Assembly: GCA_021820825.1 (NCBI GenBank)
Contig: JAKADD010000150.1
Coordinates: forward strand, 1-6,238
Source of the DNA: Bacillota bacterium
Lineage (GTDB): Bacteria > Bacillota > Bacilli > Alicyclobacillales > SLC66
Reading direction: 5' to 3'
Length of the DNA: 6,238 nucleotides
A program made the translations under genes and the position numbers. The number at the start of each line of letters is the position of its first letter. Position 1 is the first letter of the stretch. Positions 1-5,512 of the stretch are shown piece by piece. The notes under the pieces were generated by a model. It worked only from the letters and a program-made list of their open reading frames with translations. It was not told the origin of the DNA and searched no databases.

Positions 1-1
1 T

Positions 2-298
2 GCGCAGGTCAACGCGATCGATGTAAACGATGTGTTGTCTCGCCAGGGTGAGATCGAAGCGGCTCTGAAGAAGATTATCGATGAAAAGAAGCTGGACCTG
101 TTCGTATTTGTGGTGACAGATATTATTAATAATGATTCGGTCGCCATCGTGCTGGGGCGGGCGGCGGGCGCGGTGGAAAAGGCGTATAACGTTTCGCTTG
201 TGGACAATAGGGCGATTCTGCGGGGTGTGGTCTCGCGCAAGAAACAGATTGTTCCCGTGCTGACGACCACACTGGCGACGATGAACCTCCCCCACTAA
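2..298 (+). CDS. ppaC: Manganese-dependent inorganic pyrophosphatase, C-terminal part (5' end outside window)
   Basis: This is the last 98 residues of a family II (DHH/DHHA2) inorganic pyrophosphatase. The enzyme hydrolyses cytosolic pyrophosphate to two phosphates and so pulls biosynthetic reactions forward. The frame is open from the first complete codon, so the gene begins left of the window; the GTG at 32 is internal. What is visible is the DHHA2 domain: the [16 protein letters not shown] stretch, the DIINNDS segment, the VEKAYNV segment, and the [10 protein letters not shown] motif near the end. In B. subtilis PpaC the Arg-Lys of SRKKQ contacts the substrate. The metal-binding DHH domain is not in view. 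The stop codon at 296-298 overlaps the end of a minus-strand transposase remnant, so the native downstream sequence of the gene seems to have been replaced. Family assignment is very secure; only the 5' end is missing. Confidence 0.95.
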   Translation, partial: AQVNAIDVNDVLSRQGEIEAALKKIIDEKKLDLFVFVVTDIINNDSVAIVLGRAAGAVEKAYNVSLVDNRAILRGVVSRKKQIVPVLTTTLATMNLPH

Positions 299-803
299 GC
301 GCTTTGCGGTGTAGCGGGGGTTTCCGGTAGCGCTGCCGGAGTTTCCAGGATCACCTCCATCGTGTCCAACTGTACGCAAACGGCACTTTGACCACGAACT
401 TCCCGGCGTGAATCGCTTTGTACTCGGTGTACTGCACGACCTGTCCCCAGGCGAAAGACAGGGTGACGCGGTTTAGCCCGGCTTTGGCTTTGGCGCCATT
501 CTTGAGCCACTTCCCTTTCTCGTCTTGCATGGCTTTCGGACGGCGGGTCATGTTTTGAATCTTGAGATCTTCGAAGGCATAGAGGGTGTAGCGATCATCA
601 GATACAAGATCATGGCTGGTCTGGTGCGCGTACTCTTTGCGCACGTTCGCCTCGTACTGCAGGTAGCGGGTCGCTTTCCGGTAGGCTTTCTTCTGGTTCT
701 TCGAGCCTTTCTTGCGCCGGGCCGCGCGCCGCTGCCATTTCTTCTTTTGCTCGCGTTCCTTTTCGACTGTTGGGTAAAGGCGAAACTGGTAGCCGTTCAT
801 CAT
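295..803 (-). pseudogene. tnpB: IS200/IS605-family TnpB (OrfB) remnant, internally deleted and C-terminally broken
   Basis: TnpB is the RNA-guided nuclease carried by IS200/IS605 elements. Here an open frame runs from ATG 803 (or 800) to a stop at 351-353, about 150 residues, against roughly 370-430 for an intact protein. The start MNGYQFRLYPT is the typical TnpB N-terminus. Within a few residues it jumps to RRAARRKKGSKNQKKAYRK, which in full-length proteins lies near residue 200, so about 180 codons including the first RuvC aspartate are gone. The middle retains the RuvC-II glutamate region (FEDLKIQNM) and YTEYKAIHAGKFVVKVP. After that the zinc ribbon (CxxC pairs) and third RuvC acid are absent. 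The frame ends in an unrelated tail; another minus frame continues to a stop at 295-297 and may be the old C-terminus. Two catalytic acids are missing, so it cannot be an active nuclease. No tnpA was seen. The GTG at 818 is a less likely start. Confidence 0.85.
323..340. repeat. Near-perfect palindrome at the right end of the tnpB remnant
   Basis: The 18 bases form eight or nine stacked pairs as RNA or single-stranded DNA: CCGGTAGC against GCTGCCGG with one G-T pair, flanked by T and A. A short direct repeat, GTTTCC, brackets it at 320-325 and 341-346. IS200/IS605 elements end in subterminal hairpins, and the omega RNA of TnpB overlaps the 3' end of tnpB, so this may be what is left of the right end. 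It has no following T-tract on the plus strand, so it is a poor intrinsic terminator for ppaC. Confidence 0.4.
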
Positions 804-808
804 GATTC

Positions 809-814
809 TATGAT
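809..814 (+). promoter_or_regulatory. Candidate -10 box for the PurM-like gene
   Basis: TATGAT at 809-814 is close to the SigA -10 consensus and would start transcription near 821, about 45 bases before the GTG at 865. The matching -35 (CTGGTA at 786-791, 17-base spacing) is weak. The box lies inside the 5' end of the tnpB remnant, so if real the insertion may have supplied or replaced the promoter of the downstream gene. Confidence 0.25.
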
Positions 815-828
815 ACACTCCGATCCCG

Positions 829-848
829 GCGCAGTCTGGCGCAGTCGA
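829..848 (+). repeat. Tandem 10-bp repeat, two copies
   Basis: GGCGCAGTCT is followed directly by GGCGCAGTCG, two copies differing only at the last base. It lies between the start of the tnpB remnant and the ribosome binding site of the PurM-like gene, overlapping the latter by two bases (GAGGGGG, 847-853). It could be replication slippage or a scar of the old insertion; no function is evident. Confidence 0.7.
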
Positions 849-864
849 GGGGGCAATGTGAAGC

Positions 865-1683
865 GTGTCTGACTGGAATGAATTTTATCGAAAATTGAAG
901 AACGGGCAAGGAGTGAGTTCGTATCTCACCCGTTGCAGGGATCTGACGTGTCTGCGCGCGAACGACAACCATCTGCTTGTTATCGCTGCTGACTCGTTGG
1001 GCGGTATCGGATCGAAGCCATTTGATGTGGTTCAGGCGTCGCCTGATGTGGTCGGGCATTTTGCACTCAGGGTTCCGCTGATGGAAGTCCTGGCGGCTGG
1101 CGCCACACCGTTTCTGATCGTCGACAACCTGAGCGTTGAGGCTGGAGACTACGGTGAAGCCATCCTTGCGGGGATGAAACGCCTTGCGGAAACTTTGGGT
1201 CTCGCAGATTCGATTCACTTTAACGGCAGCACGGAAGACAACATCATGACACACCAGACGGGGATTGGGGTTACGGTCATCGGGTTGGTTTCCAATGCGG
1301 ATTTTCAGGTGGGGTCCTCAAAACCCGGAGATCGTCTGCTGGTCGCGGGTTATCCGAAAAGCGCGCCGCACCATCGCGTGACGATGGACGATCCGGATAT
1401 TCTTGAACTGCGCCATCTTCGGGCTCTGCGCGCGCAGAGCCAGGTCGCCGACATTGTTCCTGTCGGTTCACGGGGCATTCGCTACGAAGCAGAGCAATTG
1501 GCGAATGCTGCGGGATTGCAGCCATACTTAGATGCCAACGCCGGTGCCGGTGCGCTCGCGCTCGAAACTTCGGGAGGGCCCAGTACGTGTGTGGTTTTCT
1601 CGTGGCGGGGAACCGACCTTGCACAGTTGGCTGGGTGTGTAACGGCTCCACTAACCCCGATTGGATGGCTGGAGAGGGAATGA
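865..1683 (+). CDS. PurM/SelD-superfamily (AIR synthase-like) protein, possible alpha-ribazole kinase CblS-like
   Basis: The 272-residue protein shows the two-domain architecture of the PurM/ThiL/SelD/HypE fold, whose members bind ATP at a dimer interface and phosphorylate or activate small substrates. The N-terminal AIRS domain runs from about residue 25 to 140. It holds RDLT (25-28), AADSLGGIGSKPFD (41-54), RVPLMEVLAAGATP, and a GSTEDNIMTHQTGIGVTVIG block near 120-140. The AIRS_C domain follows, with GDRLLVAGYPKSAP and GIRYEAEQLANAAG. It is not PurM itself, which is about 345 residues with different motifs. From memory, the RDLT, DSxGGIG and NGSTE pattern matches the Firmicute family that includes CblS, the alpha-ribazole kinase of cobamide salvage; this could not be checked. 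The GTG at 865 is the first possible start, since an in-frame TGA lies at 859-861. GAGGGGG sits 11 bases upstream. The permease follows 53 bp later on the same strand without a terminator, which suggests an operon and a shared substrate pathway. Confidence 0.85.
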   Translation: MSDWNEFYRKLKNGQGVSSYLTRCRDLTCLRANDNHLLVIAADSLGGIGSKPFDVVQASPDVVGHFALRVPLMEVLAAGATPFLIVDNLSVEAGDYGEAILAGMKRLAETLGLADSIHFNGSTEDNIMTHQTGIGVTVIGLVSNADFQVGSSKPGDRLLVAGYPKSAPHHRVTMDDPDILELRHLRALRAQSQVADIVPVGSRGIRYEAEQLANAAGLQPYLDANAGAGALALETSGGPSTCVVFSWRGTDLAQLAGCVTAPLTPIGWLERE

Positions 1684-1721
1684 TGGCGGCGGCTGGGTGT
1701 GGAATCATTTATTTCCTGTAG
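1680..1721 (+). other. Possible 13-codon coupling or leader ORF between the PurM-like gene and the permease
   Basis: An ATG at 1680 overlaps the TGA stop of the PurM-like gene (ATGA). It is preceded by the purine-rich GGAGAGGG at 1671-1678, which leaves only one base of spacing; a second ATG at 1683 has four. The frame reads MMAAAGCGIIYFL and stops with TAG at 1719-1721, which overlaps the ribosome binding site of the permease. Ribosomes finishing here would land on that site, so it could couple translation of the two genes. It is too short to tell from chance. Confidence 0.2.
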
Positions 1722-1736
1722 GGGGTCGTGTGCACA

Positions 1737-3173
1737 ATGGATACGAGCGGCAATCGCGCCTGGAAAGTTGAAACTAACGGGGTGAATGTTGTTCCGGACG
1801 GTGAGAAAACAGCGCGTCTGCAGGACTTGTTTTGGCTGTGGTTCGGTGCAAATATAGGAATTCTCGGGATTTTATACGGCGTGATCATCATGGGATTTCA
1901 TCTGGGCTTTCTGCAGGCGATTCTGGCTGCGGGGATCGGATCGCTGTCCTTTGTACTGGTGGGCGTTCTGAGCGTGGCCGGACGAGACGGCGGACTTCCG
2001 ATGTTCGTGTTGTCCAGGACAGTGTTTGGATTTATTGGCAACCGGGCTCCAGCGCTTGTGAATTGGCTGAACCTGCTCGGTTGGGAGTCAGTCATGGCGA
2101 TCACGGGAGCGCTCTCCCTGCAAGCCTTGTTTGACATCCTGCCCGGTGTTAAGGCAACCGCCGGATCACTCATCACGGGAGCTGTGGTATTCATTTTTTT
2201 GGTGGCCGTGTTCAGCCTCTTTGGCTATGCGACACTCGTTTTTGTACAGAAAATCGCGGTGTGGGTATTTGGCGGCCTGACGCTTTGGGTCATCCTGCTG
2301 TTGTTGCACCACACAACATGGCAGGGGTTAATGCTCGCGCCGAGTGGCAGTTGGTTTCGGGGATTTCTGCCTGCCGTTTCCATCATCATTGCGGGAACAG
2401 GGATCAGCTGGTCGGTGGCGGCAGCCGATTACAGCCGCTATGTTTCGCGCCAGTCGAGCACCCGTTCTCTGATTCTGGCTGTCGCGTTGGGGGGCGCCAT
2501 CCCGCTGTTCGTTCTGATGCTCACCGGAATCTTGGTTGCCAGCCGCATGCCAGACCTGGCGTCTGCGGCGAATCCGATCGCGGTCATCGGGAGCGCTTTG
2601 CCGGGGTGGATGACTATCCCGTACCTGATCGCGGTGGTGGGGGGTCTCATTGCGGAGGCGAACCTGAGTCTCTATTCTTCTGGACTGAACCTGATGGCCA
2701 TGGGTGTCCGGTTGCCGCGTCAGAAAACGATTTGGTTCGATGCGGTGATTACGCTCCTGACAGCGGGGTATGTCCTGTTTTTTCGACCGGATTTCATCGC
2801 GTCGTTTGAGGCGTTTCTCACGTTGATTGGAGTTGGTCTGGCCGCGTGGGCCGGTGTATTTCTCGCGGATTGGTGGTGGCTGCGCAGACATTCCGGCTAT
2901 GGCGCTGAGAACCTCAGTCAAACCCGTCTGCATCCGCAAACAGCACAGTTTAACTGGTTTGTCCTTCTCAGTTGGGGCGTAGGTATCGGTGTTGGACTGC
3001 TGTTGACCGCGACATCTCTGTACACGGGTCCGCTCGCGAAAGGGGTTTTCGCAGTCAGCAATCTGGGTGTGATTGTGGCCTTTCTGCTCAGCGGACTGCT
3101 CAATTCAGCGGCGCTGATCTTGCGTAGACGCGAAGTTTCCCGCAGCGGGTCTTCGTACCATTCGCCGTCATAA
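1737..3173 (+). CDS. NCS1-family permease for a nucleobase or related compound (cytosine/purine/vitamin type)
   Basis: A polytopic inner-membrane protein of 478 residues, the normal length for the nucleobase:cation symporter-1 family (CodB, CytX, PucI, allantoin and hydantoin permeases). These proteins import nucleobases, hydantoins or vitamin precursors with H+ or Na+. About twelve hydrophobic segments are visible. The first carries FWLWFGANIGILGILYG. SVAGRDGGLPMFVLSRTVFG is the family's conserved loop after segment 2. WSVAAADYSRYV lies mid-protein, NLSLYSSGLNL matches the segment-8 asparagine motif, and GVFLADWWWLRR closes segment 10. The substrate cannot be read from the sequence. ATG 1737 is preferred because AGGGGG (1720-1725) lies 11 bases upstream; GTG 1728 would have a spacing of only two. 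It is the second gene of a likely pair with the PurM-like protein, whose substrate or precursor it may import. No terminator is evident after its stop. Confidence 0.92.
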   Translation: MDTSGNRAWKVETNGVNVVPDGEKTARLQDLFWLWFGANIGILGILYGVIIMGFHLGFLQAILAAGIGSLSFVLVGVLSVAGRDGGLPMFVLSRTVFGFIGNRAPALVNWLNLLGWESVMAITGALSLQALFDILPGVKATAGSLITGAVVFIFLVAVFSLFGYATLVFVQKIAVWVFGGLTLWVILLLLHHTTWQGLMLAPSGSWFRGFLPAVSIIIAGTGISWSVAAADYSRYVSRQSSTRSLILAVALGGAIPLFVLMLTGILVASRMPDLASAANPIAVIGSALPGWMTIPYLIAVVGGLIAEANLSLYSSGLNLMAMGVRLPRQKTIWFDAVITLLTAGYVLFFRPDFIASFEAFLTLIGVGLAAWAGVFLADWWWLRRHSGYGAENLSQTRLHPQTAQFNWFVLLSWGVGIGVGLLLTATSLYTGPLAKGVFAVSNLGVIVAFLLSGLLNSAALILRRREVSRSGSSYHSPS

Positions 3174-3201
3174 GTATATTTTTGCTGGACCGGATAAGGG
3201 G

Positions 3202-3207
3202 TATAAT
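3202..3207 (+). promoter_or_regulatory. Consensus -10 box (TATAAT) before the HAD hydrolase
   Basis: TATAAT is an exact match to the SigA -10 box and lies just after the permease gene. The -35 at 17-base spacing (TTTTTG, 3179-3184) is poor. Transcription would begin around 3213-3215, at the first candidate start codons of the hydrolase (TTG 3210, GTG 3213), so it argues for translation starting further downstream or for a leaderless message. Alternatively it is only the spacer between AAGGGG (3196-3201) and TTG 3210. Confidence 0.4.
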
Positions 3208-3209
3208 GA

Positions 3210-4097
3210 TTGGTGGACTGTTTCGCTGCGAGGTTGTCCACAGCGCTTTTTACGCACTGTTCGGGAGTGATCGCGATCGCCTTCATTACATTTGACCTTG
3301 ACGGAACACTGGTGGATTCACCGTTTGAAAGAATCGTGTTGCCGCGTGTGTGGCAACGGCTTGCAGCAAGCGGTGTGCACGAACCGCGCGCAGCCCTGCT
3401 CCGTGAGCAGTTGAAGCGCTTCGCGCAGGATCGGCGCGTCGACGCGTTTCACTGGGATGATCTCGTAAAAACCGTCGCGAGCGAGCAGGGGGTGGACTGG
3501 ACACAGCGACTGGAAGATCTGATGCGTGACGAACTCGGAGAACGCATCAGCCAGGAGACATTTTACGAAGACGTTCCGCAGGCGCTGACAGCACTGCGAA
3601 GCAGCGGGTACCAGATCGGCATTATCAGCAATGGCCATGTCAGGTATCAGAAAGCATTGTTTGATCGGATGTCGGTGACGCACTATTTTGACGCGTTTCT
3701 GGGTCCTGATGTGCTGGGTATTGCCAAACCGGATCCGCAGGTGTTTGCGCACGAGGCGCTGCGTTCCGGTGTGAGGATGCACGTGGGGGATCTTCTGACA
3801 CAGGATGTGACGGTCGCAAAACGCGCGGGGATTCTGGCTGTGATGGTTGCGCGACCACAGCAGGTCACCGCAGATTTTGCCAGTCTTGCGGAGTATGCGC
3901 CAAGAGTACGGCCGCATGTCGCGCTGCGGGAGGGATGGCTCCTTGCGCAGTATGAAAAGGAGCATCGTTACCTGCGCAGGAACATGCCGTCCGAACCGCT
4001 GGACGCTGCAAGCGACGCGTTTCCCGACGCGATCGTGCTGTCTTTTTCGGAACTCGCGGATCTGCTTTTGGACCGTGCGCCAGAAAGCGGAGTATAA
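3210..4097 (+). CDS. HAD-superfamily hydrolase (phosphatase-like), start uncertain
   Basis: A cytosolic haloacid-dehalogenase-type hydrolase, most likely a small-metabolite phosphatase; substrate unknown. All four HAD motifs are present (numbering from TTG 3210). Motif I is FDLDGTLVDS with nucleophile D29 and acid D31. Motif II is IISNGH with S140. Motif III lysine is K173 in AKPDP. Motif IV is VGDLLTQD with D194 and D199. About 100 helical residues between motifs I and II form a C1-type cap. The segment between motif IV (to AVMVARP) and the closing DAIVLSFSELADLL is about 70 residues long, much longer than usual, and basic. The start is unclear. Twenty-five residues precede the motif I strand, where HAD proteins normally have two to six. 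TTG 3210 has AAGGGG eight bases upstream; GTG 3267 fits the family length better but lacks a good ribosome binding site. It runs the same way as the permease, 36 bp downstream, and converges on proC. Confidence 0.88.
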   Translation: MVDCFAARLSTALFTHCSGVIAIAFITFDLDGTLVDSPFERIVLPRVWQRLAASGVHEPRAALLREQLKRFAQDRRVDAFHWDDLVKTVASEQGVDWTQRLEDLMRDELGERISQETFYEDVPQALTALRSSGYQIGIISNGHVRYQKALFDRMSVTHYFDAFLGPDVLGIAKPDPQVFAHEALRSGVRMHVGDLLTQDVTVAKRAGILAVMVARPQQVTADFASLAEYAPRVRPHVALREGWLLAQYEKEHRYLRRNMPSEPLDAASDAFPDAIVLSFSELADLLLDRAPESGV

Positions 4098-4156
4098 AGC
4101 GTGTCGACAGCGCCTGACCGCAGGCAGCGCGGTTCCCTTGTGTCCGTACTTTGCGA

Positions 4157-4169
4157 CGCAACGGTTGCG
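4157..4169. repeat. Short palindrome in the convergent gap between the HAD gene and proC
   Basis: The 123 bp between the two convergent stops holds CGCAAC-G-GTTGCG at 4157-4169 and a second small hairpin, GCCTG-ACCG-CAGGC, at about 4115-4128. Neither is followed by a clear T-tract on either strand, so neither is a convincing intrinsic terminator. Nothing coding is seen in the gap. Confidence 0.3.
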
Positions 4170-4220
4170 CTCGTTCCCTGCTGTTGTAGGACTCCCGCGG
4201 CCTTGAACCGGGGGAAGCCG

Positions 4221-5099
4221 TCAATGAGTCTGTTTGGCAAGTTCCCGTCCCAACTGCTCGGCGCGCACTGTGGCGCTGCGCACCGCCTGCAGCACAGCGG
4301 CGGAGAACCCGTGCTGATCAAGCGCGCTGATGCCGGCAAATGTCGTTCCGCCCGGCGAAGTCACGCGTTCGCGCAAAAGCGCGGGAGACTGCCCGGAAGA
4401 CTGTAACATGCGGGCCGCCCCATACAGAGTCTGGGCCACCATCGACGTCGCGGTCTGTTCGTCGAGTCCCGCGTCCACACCGGCGCGGGTCATGGCTTCC
4501 ACGAGATAGTACACGTATGCAGGACCGCTTCCAGACAATCCCGTGACGGCGTTTAGCAGGTGTTCTGCAACGGGATAGGTTGATCCCACGGAGCCAAGAA
4601 TCTCTTCGATCAAGCGTCGATCGGTCAGTGTGCACGTATCGCTGAGCGCGTAGGCGGACACGGATTCGAGCACGGCGCACGAAGTGTTCGGCATCGTCCG
4701 TACCACGCGCGGCAAAGCGCCGTTCCTGCCCTCAGGGCGCTCTGCCGCGATGGTGTCCGCAATGTCCGCGATCGCGCACCCCGCGACAACAGACAGATAC
4801 AGGGCGTCGTGCGCCGCGTGTTTCGCCACAACTGCCAGCGCCTGATGCACGTCCTTGGGTTTGACGCACAGTATGATGACGTCGGCGGACCATACGGCCC
4901 CTCTCATGTCCGGGTAGACACGCACCCCGTAAGTTTCTTTGATCCAGGCCAGTCGATCGCGTGACTTGCGGTTTGTGACGGCGATCTGTTGGGGGCTCGC
5001 GATGCCTGTCTGACACAGACCCCTGACCAGGGCTTCCGCTATCGAACCTGCGCCGATAAACGCGATTTGTTTGTCGGTCAGTCCAGTTTGCGCCTGCAT
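4221..5099 (-). CDS. proC: Pyrroline-5-carboxylate reductase
   Basis: The protein reduces 1-pyrroline-5-carboxylate to L-proline with NAD(P)H, the last step of proline synthesis, in the cytosol as an oligomer. It has 292 residues, slightly above the usual 265-280. The N-terminal Rossmann domain opens with IAFIGAGSIAEALVRG (GxGxxA at 16-21) and includes ILCVKPKDV, SVVAGCAI and VRTMPNTSCAV. The C-terminal dimerisation and catalytic domain has the ProC signature region: VTGLSGSGPAYVYYLVEAM, then LLRERVTSPGGTTFAGI. The start is ATG 5099, not the ATG at 5117. The purine-rich GGGAGGA (5109-5115) lies nine bases before 5099 but inside the longer frame, and the Rossmann strand begins close to 5099. 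The gene sits alone behind its own promoter and a T-box, so it should be induced when tRNA-Pro is uncharged. It converges with the HAD gene. Confidence 0.96.
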   Translation of the reverse strand: MQAQTGLTDKQIAFIGAGSIAEALVRGLCQTGIASPQQIAVTNRKSRDRLAWIKETYGVRVYPDMRGAVWSADVIILCVKPKDVHQALAVVAKHAAHDALYLSVVAGCAIADIADTIAAERPEGRNGALPRVVRTMPNTSCAVLESVSAYALSDTCTLTDRRLIEEILGSVGSTYPVAEHLLNAVTGLSGSGPAYVYYLVEAMTRAGVDAGLDEQTATSMVAQTLYGAARMLQSSGQSPALLRERVTSPGGTTFAGISALDQHGFSAAVLQAVRSATVRAEQLGRELAKQTH

Positions 5100-5108
5100 G
5101 TCTGCAAT

Positions 5109-5115
5109 TCCTCCC
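5109..5115 (-). promoter_or_regulatory. Ribosome binding site that fixes the proC start
   Basis: GGGAGGA on the minus strand is an almost full anti-Shine-Dalgarno match, nine bases before ATG 5099. An upstream in-frame ATG at 5117 overlaps it and has no ribosome binding site of its own. Confidence 0.85.
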
Positions 5116-5156
5116 ATTCTCGCCTGCTGATGCTGTCTTTCCCTGTTTCCGTCAAT

Positions 5157-5199
5157 AAAAAAACGCGCACTCTCGTCCTGTCAAGGACGAGAGTGCGCG
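5157..5199 (-). terminator. T-box-controlled intrinsic terminator upstream of proC
   Basis: A perfect 16-bp stem is formed by CGCGCACTCTCGTCCT and its complement AGGACGAGAGTGCGCG around a TGAC loop, followed by seven T on the minus strand. It stops proC transcription when the antiterminator does not form. The CCTT in its 5' arm and loop edge is the partner of AAGG in the T-box sequence, so terminator and antiterminator exclude each other. Confidence 0.96.
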
Positions 5200-5444
5200 A
5201 CTCCCGCGGTACCACCTTGGTTGGCTCCGGTTCACAGAGCCCCCTCCAAGCGCTAACGGGCTGACCCGTTCTTCCTTCTTGGGGAAGACCACTCCAGAGT
5301 CGGTTGAGACAATCGGTTGGGGCGGGATTCACAGCGGCGCCCGCTCTCTGAGCCCAACAAGCGATTGTCTCCGTCCTTCGCGGCGTTTGCCGATGTGTGT
5401 TGCGTGATTGCATGAACATGAGACCGAATGATAGTCGAAATAGT
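5157..5444 (-). ncRNA. T-box riboswitch leader of proC, proposed tRNA-Pro specificity
   Basis: This cis-acting leader binds a cognate tRNA; an uncharged acceptor end stabilises an antiterminator and lets proC be transcribed. The 14-base T-box AAGGTGGTACCGCG is at 5205-5218. Its UGGU would pair with an ACCA tRNA end (discriminator A). Stem I has a 10-bp helix, GAGACAATCG with CGATTGTCTC. It also has an AGAGAG bulge (5344-5349), a distal loop containing GCTGTGAA (5328-5335), and the sequence AACCGACTCTGGAGT on its 3' side. CCG at 5301-5303, flanked by AA and A, is the proposed specifier and is a proline codon, which fits proC. The overlapping ACC (Thr) is the alternative. Small hairpins at 5255-5270 (AACGGG/CCCGTT) and 5223-5241 (GGCTC/GAGCC) fill the stem II/III region. 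The terminator closes the leader. The 5' boundary is inferred from the promoter. T-box control of proline genes (proBA, proI) is known in B. subtilis. Confidence 0.95.
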
Positions 5445-5451
5445 GAGTCAA

Positions 5452-5480
5452 ATAATAAAGGGTTCCGTGTCATCTGTCAA
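5452..5480 (-). promoter_or_regulatory. SigA-type promoter of the T-box/proC transcript
   Basis: On the minus strand TTGACA (5475-5480) is a perfect -35 box, followed after exactly 17 bases by TATTAT (5452-5457), one mismatch from TATAAT. Transcription should start near 5444, giving a leader of about 345 bases before ATG 5099. The surrounding AT-rich patch stands out from the GC-rich flanks. With so strong a promoter, control must come from the T-box terminator. Confidence 0.88.
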
Positions 5481-5512
5481 GGGCGCCTGCGACTTTGTGT
5501 GCCTGCGGCGCT

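Noticed and set aside
800..864. Cobalamin or other metabolite riboswitch before the PurM-like gene
   Set aside because: Only about 60 bases separate the tnpB remnant from the start codon, and no B12-box-like or other conserved riboswitch core was seen.
525..872. Plus-strand open frame of 115 codons opposite the tnpB remnant
   Set aside because: It is the antisense of the recognisable TnpB frame, has no ribosome binding site or family likeness, and its arginine/leucine-rich run reflects complementing lysine-rich TnpB codons.
2261..2809. Plus-strand open frame of 182 codons and minus-strand frame of 203 codons (2328-2939) inside the permease
   Set aside because: Both lie wholly within the NCS1 permease frame, which has clear membrane segments and family motifs. 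The shadow products are Pro/Arg/Gly-rich with no recognisable domain.
3318..3965. Minus-strand frame of 215 codons opposite the HAD gene
   Set aside because: The plus frame carries all four HAD motifs; the antisense product has no recognisable feature and no supported start.
5164..5199. Bidirectional terminator for a plus-strand transcript
   Set aside because: The stem is symmetrical, but only the minus strand has a T-tract after it; the plus-strand side continues with CTCCCGCGG.
5078..5473. Minus-strand frame of 131 codons and plus-strand frame (4989-5264) across the proC upstream region
   Set aside because: The region is fully explained as a structured T-box leader; the frames read through stems and the terminator.
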